Part shown: positions 1 to 6,923 of the stretch, in pieces
Layout: each line of letters starts with the position of its first letter
Numbering within the stretch: position 1 is the stretch's first letter
Source of the DNA: Bacteroidales bacterium
GTDB taxonomy: Bacteria; Bacteroidota; Bacteroidia; Bacteroidales; UBA932
DNA length: 23,309 nucleotides
Reading direction: 5' to 3'
Assembly: GCA_004554455.1 (NCBI GenBank)
Contig: SFMG01000026.1
Location: 1-23,309, forward strand
The notes under the pieces: model-generated
Database searches by the model: none
What the model was told of the DNA's origin: nothing
The model's input: only the letters and a program-made list of their open reading frames with translations
Program-made: the position numbers and the translations under genes

Positions 1-165
1 ATTCAAGCCCAGACTTGGGAATCGATGCATAGATTCAAGAGATTTCCGGGGTTTCCGTGCATCGATTCTGGATTTCAGGCCCAGACTTGGGAATCGATGT
101 GGGGTTTTGCCTGTTTATGCCCTGTTGCGTGCATCGATTCTTGAATTCAGGCCCAGACTTCCACC
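1..165. repeat. 72-bp palindromic repeat array, locus 1 (about 2.3 units)
   Basis: Left arm GCATCGATTC and right arm GAATCGATGC are exact reverse complements, 10 bp each, separated by about 22 nt containing TTTCAGGCCCAGACTTGGG. Successive left arms start near 59 and 131, a 72-bp period. The spacer between hairpins differs from that of the arrays at 6529 and 17946. The first unit is cut by the window edge and the last is degenerate: it has a left arm and loop but no right arm. The array lies downstream of the minus-strand radical SAM gene. This is the same family as the other two arrays, and no coding function is proposed. Confidence 0.9.
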
Positions 166-357
166 ATTTTCAAGTACTCCAGTACCCATGATAGTCACCA
201 CGCCGTCGTACGAAATGGTGTATTTATACCTTTGGTTTATGACGCCCCGCTTAACTATTCTCCCTTTATTTCTCAGCCATACTCTATTCCTCTTCGTCTT
301 TATAATTACCAAATTTTAGCAGATTAATCCTTCTTGCTGCTTCCTTCGCATGCCCGA
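166..357. other. Spacer without a convincing gene
   Basis: AT-richer than its surroundings. The minus strand is open from a TTG near 312 into the repeat array and would encode a short basic peptide including YTISYDGVVTIMGTG. That stretch loosely resembles the start of BspA-type cell-surface proteins (pattern WxLxxDGxLTISGTG). There is no ATG start, and the frame runs into repeat DNA, so at most it is a remnant. Confidence 0.4.
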
Positions 358-1266
358 TTACATTCTGAGCTTGAATCCCGCCAGGAGGGTGTCAGGGCAG
401 AAGTTGAAGACGGAGGCCATTTCTCCGGCCATACAGAAGCCGCAGTCGCGGCACAGCTCCGTACCGTAGCCTGAGCAAAGCCCCTCGCTGCCGTCAGGGT
501 ATATGAAATTGGTCACGAAGCACTCCCTGCCCAGACTGATCTCACCAAGGGCATTGCGCTTCATCTTCTTCAGGCCGGAACGGGAATTCATGATAGGGTA
601 GCCCTTTTTCTTGTATTCAAGCACCTTGTCGATGAGCTCGGCTTTTTTCTGCGGGGGAAGCATAAGCTGCTCAGTACCCGGATATGGGGTGTGGAAGTTG
701 ATGGAAATCTGCTCTATGGCCGGGTTCTTCTTCGCGTACTCCATAGCCTCGTCCAGAGACTCCCAGTTGAGGGTGTTTAATACCATATTGACACTCAGGT
801 GCTTATGGCCGCTTCTGGCTATATTCTCCTCAAGCTTCGCAAAGCTGCCCTCCCCTCTGACTGCATCGTGGTACTTGCCTATGCCGTCCATCGATACCCA
901 TATCGAATGCGGACGTATCCAGGAGAAGTCCTGCTGAGCGTTGGTTGTCACCGTCACGGAGAAAAAGCCGATTCCCATTGCGGCGTCGATAATGTCGTTT
1001 ATGGTTTTGCCCTCTTCCCTCCACAGGGTAGGCTCGCCGCCCTCCAGGTCCACGAAACGCGAACCGGCCGCATGGGAGCGTCTCAGATTCTCCACTATAT
1101 CATCGAATTTGCGCTGACGGTAGCCGGCACTGCCGTAAACGGAGCAGTGCTTGCAGCGGAGATTGCACTTGTCGGTTATGAAAAGTACGGTCTGCAGCGG
1201 CGCCCTGCGTCCGAAAAAGCGGGCGCGAATGAACCACTGGGCAAGGTAGAAATATTGCTTGATCAT
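358..1266 (-). CDS. Radical SAM enzyme with C-terminal Cys-rich domain
   Basis: A 302-aa protein. The radical SAM [4Fe-4S] motif CNLRCKHC is at residues 34-41 and the SAM-binding GGEPT at 76-80. The C-terminus has six further cysteines (C249, C264, C272, C275, C278, C290) that could hold an auxiliary iron-sulfur cluster, as in SPASM/twitch-type enzymes. The protein should be cytosolic or peripheral, since it has no signal peptide. It lies 43 bp downstream of the prenyltransferase gene on the same strand, so the two are probably co-transcribed, which suggests action on a prenylated quinone or another lipid. The substrate is unknown. An anaerobic sulfatase-maturing role was considered because a serine-type sulfatase is divergent nearby, but the protein is short for that family and is paired with the prenyltransferase. 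The class is confident; the function is not. Confidence 0.9.
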   Translation of the reverse strand: MIKQYFYLAQWFIRARFFGRRAPLQTVLFITDKCNLRCKHCSVYGSAGYRQRKFDDIVENLRRSHAAGSRFVDLEGGEPTLWREEGKTINDIIDAAMGIGFFSVTVTTNAQQDFSWIRPHSIWVSMDGIGKYHDAVRGEGSFAKLEENIARSGHKHLSVNMVLNTLNWESLDEAMEYAKKNPAIEQISINFHTPYPGTEQLMLPPQKKAELIDKVLEYKKKGYPIMNSRSGLKKMKRNALGEISLGRECFVTNFIYPDGSEGLCSGYGTELCRDCGFCMAGEMASVFNFCPDTLLAGFKLRM

Positions 1267-1309
1267 TTATCTAAAAATATATCTGAAGATTACAGGACTT
1301 TCGGGAAGG

Positions 1310-2344
1310 TCAGAAGCAGAGCACGGCTATGGCTACTGCGATGACGACAAGACAATAGAAGCTGTCTATGTTGCGGGCAAGAAGCCAGCGGAAGAGGAAC
1401 CAGTCCAGACCCGCCTTCACATAGCTGTCCCAGTCGCCCATAGGCCCCATCCACCATTTCGGAGTGTCATTTCGCGGCAGGCCGTTGATGAATTTCCAGG
1501 TGGAATTGACCAGGCAAATGGACATGGGGAGAGTTACGAGCGTAAGGAGGAAGAACGGAGACCAGCCGAAGGCCAGGATGTTGACCAGCAAGGTGATGAA
1601 AGGTATGAATGCGAAGATCGCGATGAAGGCGGTCTGCCGTTTCTTGCCCTTCAGCAGGTGCGCGAAGGTGAACTTGCCCAGCTGCCTGTCAGCCGAAAAT
1701 TCCATCATTGAGTGTACATAGACTATGTTGGTTACCAGGCACCCTATTCCTATGCTGAATATGAAAAGGTCCGGGCGGAAGGCGCAGCCGGTCATTGCTG
1801 CGGACACTCCCATTATGTTCAGAGGCCCGAACAATAGCCCTATGACCACTTCTCCAAGACCGTGGTAGGCCAGGCGCAGCGGAGCCCCTGAGTACTGTAG
1901 GCCTGTCAGCAGGCCGCCCAGGGCATATAGTGCGACGGCTAGTGCTGCCTGCAGGCCGTTGGCGAAGTACTGGTAGAGCAGAACAGTCAGCCCCATCGCA
2001 CCCGCGAAGCCGAGGAAAGCGGCCACTGCCCTGACGAGATCTTTCTCCGTTGCCTCTCCGGAGAGAATATAGTGGCATTTCTCCATCCTTGCCCTCACGG
2101 AGCCCTCTGCGGCGAGAGAGGAACGCAGTTCGCCGTTAGGCAGTCCCTTGCGGTAATCAAAGAGGTCATCTGCGAGATTCATTCCCAGATGTGCCGCGCA
2201 CACCCCGAGAAATACCGGTATTGCCAGCGGCCAGAAAAAACCGTCCTGGCCAATGGAGAGCACTATCGCCGTAAGGCAGGGGATGGCGCTTTGCGGCAGG
2301 GCGATTTTCCTCGCATTGTCCATCCAGAATCTGAATCTTTTCAT
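1310..2344 (-). CDS. UbiA/MenA-family prenyltransferase
   Basis: A 344-aa polytopic membrane protein. The first Asp-rich motif is N56-x2-DD-x2-D63, and the second region reads D219RQLGK224xT, as in MenA-type enzymes (DxxxGKxT). The segment YHGLGEVVIGLLFGP (about 160-174) is also MenA-like. The family transfers a polyprenyl chain to an aromatic acceptor in the inner membrane, as in menaquinone synthesis. It is the first gene of a two-gene unit with the radical SAM enzyme. It is somewhat longer than typical MenA (about 300 aa), with an extended C-terminal region after residue 290 rich in Trp and Lys. It may be a paralogue with a different acceptor rather than MenA itself, because no other men genes are nearby. 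Confidence 0.88.
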   Translation of the reverse strand: MKRFRFWMDNARKIALPQSAIPCLTAIVLSIGQDGFFWPLAIPVFLGVCAAHLGMNLADDLFDYRKGLPNGELRSSLAAEGSVRARMEKCHYILSGEATEKDLVRAVAAFLGFAGAMGLTVLLYQYFANGLQAALAVALYALGGLLTGLQYSGAPLRLAYHGLGEVVIGLLFGPLNIMGVSAAMTGCAFRPDLFIFSIGIGCLVTNIVYVHSMMEFSADRQLGKFTFAHLLKGKKRQTAFIAIFAFIPFITLLVNILAFGWSPFFLLTLVTLPMSICLVNSTWKFINGLPRNDTPKWWMGPMGDWDSYVKAGLDWFLFRWLLARNIDSFYCLVVIAVAIAVLCF

Positions 2345-2379
2345 CTTTCGTTTATTTGACGATTACTGAATATGCCGTG

Positions 2380-2410
2380 CAAATTTCGCAAAAATGTGTG
2401 ATTCTAAAAA
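2380..2410 (-). promoter_or_regulatory. Candidate promoter for the prenyltransferase-radical SAM operon
   Basis: On the minus strand the -7 box is GAAATTTG (7 of 8 to TAnnTTTG, plus positions 2380-2387). A TTTT sits 19 nt upstream (plus 2407-2410) in place of the -33 TTTG. Predicted transcription start is near 2374, a leader of about 30 nt to the ATG at 2344. Confidence 0.4.
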
Positions 2411-2424
2411 TAGTTGTATATTTG
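2395..2424 (+). promoter_or_regulatory. Promoter of the sulfatase gene (perfect -7 box)
   Basis: TATATTTG at 2417-2424 matches the Bacteroidetes -7 consensus exactly. TGTG at 2395-2398 is a one-mismatch -33 box with an 18-nt spacer. The expected start of transcription is at about 2430, the A of the ATG, so the mRNA may be leaderless or nearly so. Confidence 0.55.
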
Positions 2425-2429
2425 GAAGG

Positions 2430-3998
2430 ATGAAGAAAATATATGCCCTCTCACTGCCGCTTGCGCTTTCGGCAGTTGCGGAAAACGGCGAAATAAAGGC
2501 GCAGAGCCACGATGCGTCCAGGCCTAACGTGCTGCTCATCATTGCCGACGACCTCGGAAAGGGGGACGTCAGTGCCTATGGCAGCAAAAGCATATCTACT
2601 CCGAACATAGACGCGATCGCGGGGAACGGCATACTCTTCGAAAACGGCTACGCGACCTCCGCGACCTCGACACCCAGCCGCTACGGCCTCTTCACGGGTA
2701 TGTATCCCTTCCGCAATCCGGATGCGGTGATATTGCCGGGCGACGCGCCGCTTATCATCGAAAGTGAGCAGCCGACTATGCCGAAAATGTTCCGGCAGGC
2801 GGGATATGCGACCGCAGCGGTGGGGAAGTGGCATCTCGGAATGGGTAACGGGAATCCGGATTGGAACCGTCAGCTCACGCCTTGCGCCAACGACGTGGGC
2901 TTCGACTACACTTGCGTCGTGGCTGCCACGAACGACAGGGTGCCGACAGTTTACGTGCAGAACGGGCTGGTCGAGAACCTGGACCCGGACGACCCTATAG
3001 AAGTCAGCTACGACCATCCTTTCCCGGGAGAGGCAACGGCGCTCGAACACCCGGAAATGCTGCGTATGAACTGGCATCACGGCCACAATATGGGCATAGT
3101 GAACGGGGTGCCGAGAATAGGATATATGAAGGGAGGAAAGGCGGCCAGATGGGTGGACGAAGAGATGGGACAGTACTTCCTCGACAAATGCCGCAACTGG
3201 CTCGACACACTCGAGGACGGAAAGCCATTCTTTCTCTACTATGGCCTTCACCAGCCGCACGTGCCGCGCTGTCCCGACGAAAGATTCGCGGGAAAATCGG
3301 GTCTGGGGGTACGTGGAGACGTGATTCTCGAAGCCGACTGGTGCGTAGGGGAGATGCTTTCCTACCTTGAGAAGAAGGGGCTGATGGAAAACACCATAAT
3401 CATTTTCACCTCCGACAACGGGGCCGTGATGCAGGACGGTTATCACGACGGAGCCACCGACTACTTCTATGTACACGACCCTCACGGGGGAATGCGCGGT
3501 GGCAAATACAGTCTCTTCGACGGCGGAGCCCACGTGCCCCTGATGCTGCGCTGGGACGGCCACGTGAAGCCTCAGGTCAGCGAGAACCTTTTCAGCCAGC
3601 TGGACTTCTACGCCTCCTTCGCCGAACTGCTCGGCGCCGTACTCCCCGCCGGACTCGATAGCCGCAGCGAACTCGACGTGCTGCTCGGCCGCGGCGGCAA
3701 GGGACGCGAAGAACTTATACTCGAGGCCAAAATGCGCCTCTGCTACCGCAAGGGCAACTACGTCCTCATACCGCCATACAAAGGCAAGAAAATCGACAAG
3801 ACGGGCAACGAAATAGGCAATTTCGAGGAATATATGCTCTACGACCTGAGCCGAGACCCTCATCAGGACCACGACATCAAGGCAGAGCGTCCCGCCCTAT
3901 TCCGCCGTATGAAAGAGCGCTTCCACGAACTTGTCGGGGATTACTATTCCTATAACCCCCGTTACCGCAATCTCACCAAAGAAGCAAAAAGCAAATAA
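2430..3998 (+). CDS. Secreted sulfatase, serine-type (S1 family)
   Basis: A 522-aa protein from the ATG at 2430. The longer frame from 2394 has no signal peptide at its start, overlaps the promoter and is unlikely. Signal peptide MKKIYALSLPLALSAVA. Type I sulfatase features: metal ligands D40/D41 in the IIADD motif, the formylglycine motif S80-T-P-S-R84, active-site K133/H135 in GKWHLG, and D329-N330 in TSDNG. The key residue is Ser, not Cys, so activation needs an anaerobic sulfatase-maturing enzyme, and none is recognisable in this window. The family hydrolyses sulfate esters of glycans in the periplasm or outside the cell. An SDR gene follows after 20 bp. The substrate is not predictable. 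Confidence 0.93.
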   Translation: MKKIYALSLPLALSAVAENGEIKAQSHDASRPNVLLIIADDLGKGDVSAYGSKSISTPNIDAIAGNGILFENGYATSATSTPSRYGLFTGMYPFRNPDAVILPGDAPLIIESEQPTMPKMFRQAGYATAAVGKWHLGMGNGNPDWNRQLTPCANDVGFDYTCVVAATNDRVPTVYVQNGLVENLDPDDPIEVSYDHPFPGEATALEHPEMLRMNWHHGHNMGIVNGVPRIGYMKGGKAARWVDEEMGQYFLDKCRNWLDTLEDGKPFFLYYGLHQPHVPRCPDERFAGKSGLGVRGDVILEADWCVGEMLSYLEKKGLMENTIIIFTSDNGAVMQDGYHDGATDYFYVHDPHGGMRGGKYSLFDGGAHVPLMLRWDGHVKPQVSENLFSQLDFYASFAELLGAVLPAGLDSRSELDVLLGRGGKGREELILEAKMRLCYRKGNYVLIPPYKGKKIDKTGNEIGNFEEYMLYDLSRDPHQDHDIKAERPALFRRMKERFHELVGDYYSYNPRYRNLTKEAKSK

Positions 3999-4018
3999 TC
4001 ATTACAGAAAGCAGTCTT

Positions 4019-4771
4019 ATGGAAAGAATCTTAAATGGAAAAGTGGCCGTCGTGACAGGCGGCACAAGAGGCATAGGATATGCCATAGTCAAGAAATACC
4101 TCGAAGCCGGCGCCAAGGTCGTGCTCTTCGGCTCCCGTGAGGAGACAGCCCTCAAGGCCCTGTCCAAGATAAGAACTGAACTGCCTGATGCCCAGGTGGA
4201 TGCGATGTGGCCGAATCTCTGCGACAGGGGAGAGGTCAGCGCCGCCTTCCTCAACATCAAAGAAAAATACGGTTCGCTGGACATACTCGCCAACAATGCC
4301 GGCATATCCCAGAACACTCCGCTCTTCGACTACAAGGACGAGGATTTCGACAAGATCCTCGACCTTAACGTGAAGGCCCTCTACGTCTGCACGCGTGCCG
4401 CAGCGGAGATTATGAAGGAACAGGGCGGCGGAGCCATCATCAACACCAGCTCCATAGTCAGCTACAACGGCCAGGGCAGCGGTTGCGGCTATCCTGCATC
4501 GAAGTTCGCGGTCAACGGCCTGACGAAGTCCCTTTCCCGCGAGCTCGGCCGCTACAACATACGCGTCAATGCCGTCGCGCCGGGCGTCACCCGCACCGAT
4601 ATGGTCGCCGTGCTCCCGGACGAGATGATACAGCCTATCATCAGGAATATCCCTATGGGCAGGATGGCGGAACCGGAGGACATAGCCAACGCCTTCCTCT
4701 TCCTCGCCAGCGACTGGGCATCCTACATCTCGGGCGCTATACTCCCTGTCGCCGGAGCCGTTGTGATCTGA
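4019..4771 (+). CDS. SDR-family oxidoreductase (FabG-like)
   Basis: A 250-aa classical short-chain dehydrogenase/reductase. Rossmann dinucleotide motif TGGTRGIG at 13-20, NNAG at 92-95, catalytic S145, Y158 and K162 (YPASK). Cytosolic. It lies 20 bp behind the sulfatase on the same strand and is likely co-transcribed. It resembles 3-oxoacyl-ACP reductases, but many sugar and alcohol dehydrogenases share this pattern. Next to a sulfatase it may act on a sugar or aglycone freed from a sulfated substrate (inference). The C-terminus AILPVAGAVVI departs from the usual DGG ending of FabG. Confidence 0.92.
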   Translation: MERILNGKVAVVTGGTRGIGYAIVKKYLEAGAKVVLFGSREETALKALSKIRTELPDAQVDAMWPNLCDRGEVSAAFLNIKEKYGSLDILANNAGISQNTPLFDYKDEDFDKILDLNVKALYVCTRAAAEIMKEQGGGAIINTSSIVSYNGQGSGCGYPASKFAVNGLTKSLSRELGRYNIRVNAVAPGVTRTDMVAVLPDEMIQPIIRNIPMGRMAEPEDIANAFLFLASDWASYISGAILPVAGAVVI

Positions 4772-4781
4772 TCTTCCCCGC

Positions 4782-4807
4782 TCATTTGACCCGGTCATTT
4801 GACCTGG
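4782..4807. repeat. 13-bp tandem duplication between convergent genes
   Basis: TCATTTGACCCGG at 4782-4794 is followed directly by TCATTTGACCTGG at 4795-4807 (one mismatch). It fills most of the 43-bp gap between the SDR stop and the deformylase stop. No terminator hairpin is evident. Confidence 0.85.
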
Positions 4808-4814
4808 CCTGGAA

Positions 4815-5405
4815 TCAGTCGAGGTAATCGGTGTAAAGCACCCCATCCAGGTGGTCGCACTCGTGCTGGAAGATGACTGCAGTGAAGCCAGATATGGTTT
4901 CGGTGCAGTCCTTCAGCTCCGGAAGGGAAGTGTAGGATATATCGATATCGCGGTAGCGTGAGACCGTGCCCCTGCAGTCCGGGACGCTCAGGCATCCCTC
5001 CGGTCCGGGTACTTTCTCCCCGCGGCAGGCGATGATCCTCACGTTCGGATACACTTCGAAAGGCTCTCCTTCCTTGTCAAAGCGCTGTACTGCGATCACA
5101 CGTCGCGAAATGCCCACCTGCGGGCCTGCGATTCCGACGCCATCCTGCTCCGGAGAAGTGACCGTGGCAACCATCTTTCGGGCGAGAGTCGCGAAGTCTT
5201 CGCTTCTCAACTCCCTGTCATTCAGCTCGGAACACGGACGTCTGAGCACTTCGAGATCTTCCGGCGCGTTGACCGTGAACACCCTCATCACCTCTCCCTG
5301 CCCGTTGATGATTCCGCTCTCCTCCTTGCTCAGACTGCCTTGAGAGCAGGCGCATATCGTTGAATATGCGGCAAACAGCGCCGCCTTTCGAAAGAAATAT
5401 TTCAT
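4815..5405 (-). CDS. Peptide deformylase-like protein with lipoprotein signal
   Basis: A 196-aa protein from the ATG at 5405. All three deformylase motifs are present: GVGIAGPQ (89-96), EGCLS (136-140, metal ligand C138) and H181-E-C-D-H185. Normal deformylases act in the cytosol on nascent chains. This one starts with MKYFFRKAALFAAYSTICAC, a lipoprotein-type signal with lipobox ICAC and Cys20 as the lipidated residue. An internal ATG (Met40, at 5288) would give a 157-aa cytosolic form that starts roughly where standard deformylases do. It diverges from an esterase gene with a 70-bp gap, where TATCTTCG (plus 5452-5459) is a one-mismatch -7 box. The fold is confident; the location and role of the extended form are inferred. 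Confidence 0.88.
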   Translation of the reverse strand: MKYFFRKAALFAAYSTICACSQGSLSKEESGIINGQGEVMRVFTVNAPEDLEVLRRPCSELNDRELRSEDFATLARKMVATVTSPEQDGVGIAGPQVGISRRVIAVQRFDKEGEPFEVYPNVRIIACRGEKVPGPEGCLSVPDCRGTVSRYRDIDISYTSLPELKDCTETISGFTAVIFQHECDHLDGVLYTDYLD

Positions 5406-5475
5406 ATTGCCGATTAATTCATTCACGCTATTGTCTTTAAATTCATCCACGCGAAGATAGCATATTTTCCTTCTT

Positions 5476-6282
5476 ATGGATATCAAACGTTTCATACTTC
5501 TCAGCCTCCTGCTTTCGGCTGCCTGCACTACGCTTTCTGCCGCCCGCGACAGATCGGGAAACAATCCGACCATACACCTCTGCGGTGACAGCACCTGCGC
5601 CCCAAAGGATATGTCCAAAGGCAGCCCCGAAAGGGGTTGGGGCATGGTCTTTCCTGGCTTCTTCGACGATGGGGTCAAGATCGTGAATCACGCCCGTAAC
5701 GGTCGGAGTACCAAGAGCTTCCGTACTCTCGGACATTGGGACAGGATGATGGCCATGCTCAAGCCCGGCGACTATGTGTTCCTCCAGTTCGGACACAATG
5801 ACTCCAAGCAGGACGACACCCTCCGCTACGCCCCTGCCTACGGGGCCTACAGTGAGAATCTCCGCCGTTTCATCGATGAGGTCCGGGCCAAGGGCGCCAC
5901 TCCCGTGCTCCTTACCCCTGTGAGCCGCCGCTGGTTCAAGGACGGAGTTCTCGATGAGAACTGCCACGGCGACTATGTGCCTGCTATGAAAGCCGTCGCC
6001 CTGGAAAAGGACGTCCCTCTTCTGGATATATATTCCGACACCCGCGACTGGCTGAAGTCGCTCGGTGACGAGGCTTCGAAGCCATATTTCATGCAGCTGG
6101 CTCCCGGCGAGTGCGAATGCTATCCGGAGGGTCGCAACGACAACACGCACACCGTCTATTCCGGTGCAGTCCGTGTCGCTTCCTTCGTGGTACAGCGCAT
6201 CAGGCAGACCCCGCAGCTCAAGCCCCTTTCCAGGCATCTCCTCAGAAAAACCGTAAGCCAGCCCTGTCCATGTCTTCAATAG
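5476..6282 (+). CDS. SGNH/GDSL hydrolase, rhamnogalacturonan acetylesterase-like
   Basis: A 268-aa exported protein. Signal peptide in residues 1-22. Block I GDST with nucleophile S39, block III GHND (N108) and the C-terminal D222-N-T-H225 dyad. The order and spacing fit carbohydrate esterase family 12, which removes acetyl groups from rhamnogalacturonan-type pectin outside the cytosol. Cys17 could be a weak lipoprotein site (SAAC), but the lipobox is poor. The last 20 residues are basic and Cys-rich (SQPCPCLQ) and probably not part of the fold. With the GH53 galactanase 2 kb away it suggests use of rhamnogalacturonan-I. Confidence 0.88.
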   Translation: MDIKRFILLSLLLSAACTTLSAARDRSGNNPTIHLCGDSTCAPKDMSKGSPERGWGMVFPGFFDDGVKIVNHARNGRSTKSFRTLGHWDRMMAMLKPGDYVFLQFGHNDSKQDDTLRYAPAYGAYSENLRRFIDEVRAKGATPVLLTPVSRRWFKDGVLDENCHGDYVPAMKAVALEKDVPLLDIYSDTRDWLKSLGDEASKPYFMQLAPGECECYPEGRNDNTHTVYSGAVRVASFVVQRIRQTPQLKPLSRHLLRKTVSQPCPCLQ

Positions 6283-6309
6283 GACTTTCCTCATAAGATT
6301 TTTCAGAAA

Positions 6310-6528
6310 CCTCCTGCTCTCCGTTGCCGCGAAAGAAAATGGTTCCGCCTGCTACAGTCGTAGCGGCAACGATTTTCCGCGTACGATTCTAATTTTCTTT
6401 GCGGTAACAGAGAATGGTTCTGCCTGCTACGGTCGTAGCGGCTACGAGGTCCGCGTCCGATACTAATCTTCGTTGCCGCGAAGGAGAATGGTTCCGCCTG
6501 CAGACCGCCACGACCCCGGGGCTGCAGT
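6310..6528. repeat. Second palindromic repeat family, about 75 bp, three tandem copies
   Basis: The core CGTTGCCGC (6322-6330) pairs with GCGGCAACG (6363-6371) around a 32-nt loop containing AATGGTTCCGCCTGC. The GGTTC(C/T)GCCT element recurs at 6341, 6416 and 6490, so the period is 74-75 bp. Units end in CCGCGT(C/A)CGATTCTAAT or a close variant. The third copy is truncated and passes directly into the 72-bp array. The same family occurs at 18275-18330 and 18503-18565, again touching a 72-bp array. Confidence 0.85.
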
Positions 6529-6788
6529 GATTCTTGATTTCAGGGCCAGACTTGCGAATCGATGTAGGGTTTTCCCCGGAAATGCCCATAAGTGTGCATC
6601 GATTCTTGATTTCAGGGCCAGACTTGCGAATCGATGCAGGGTTTTCCCCGGAAATGCCCATAAGTGTGCATCGATTCTTGATTTCAGGCCCAGACTTGCG
6701 AATCGATGCAAGGTTTTTCCCAGAAATCCCCTTTAGTGTGCATCGATTCTTGATTTCAGGCCCAGACTTGAGAATCGATGCAAGGTTT
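6529..6788. repeat. 72-bp palindromic repeat array, locus 2 (about 3.6 units)
   Basis: Left arms (CATCGATTC) start at 6597, 6669 and 6741, exactly 72 bp apart, and the first, partial arm is at 6529. Each pairs with a GAATCGATG arm after about 22 nt. Units 1 and 2 share a spacer (GTTTTCCCCGGAAATGCCC) not found in the arrays at 1 and 17946. The unit is 24 codons long and lacks stops in several frames, so it extends the symporter frame artificially to 6534. It sits downstream of the esterase and upstream of the symporter promoter. Confidence 0.92.
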
Positions 6789-6855
6789 CGCTCGGAAACA
6801 GCCAAAACCATAGATGAGAGGGGCGTGATGGTGTTATCCGCATCCGATTCTGATA

Positions 6856-6886
6856 TTGCGACTCTGCTCAAAAAACACCATATTTG
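6856..6886 (+). promoter_or_regulatory. Candidate promoter of the AGCS symporter
   Basis: TTG at 6856-6858, a 20-nt spacer, and CATATTTG at 6879-6886 (7 of 8 to TAnnTTTG). It lies just after the repeat array and 37 nt before the ATG at 6924. This supports translation starting at 6924 rather than inside the repeats. Confidence 0.45.
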
Positions 6887-6923
6887 TAGATTGCGATTAA
6901 GTCGCAGAGAGAAGATAGAAGAA

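Noticed and set aside
115..312. 65-aa minus-strand ORF with a BspA-like stretch
   Set aside because: No ATG, runs into repeat DNA at its end, and the resemblance covers fewer than 20 residues.
358..1266. Anaerobic sulfatase-maturing enzyme for the nearby serine-type sulfatase
   Set aside because: At 302 aa it is shorter than that family, and the gene is grouped with a prenyltransferase rather than transcribed with the sulfatase.
2451..3872. 473-aa minus-strand ORF
   Set aside because: Antisense shadow of the sulfatase, with no recognisable domain and a His/Val/Glu-rich shadow composition.
6529..6788. CRISPR array (regular 42-bp repeats with 30-bp spacers)
   Set aside because: Spacers within each array are nearly identical to each other, repeats contain long palindromic arms with a fixed loop, and no cas genes are present.
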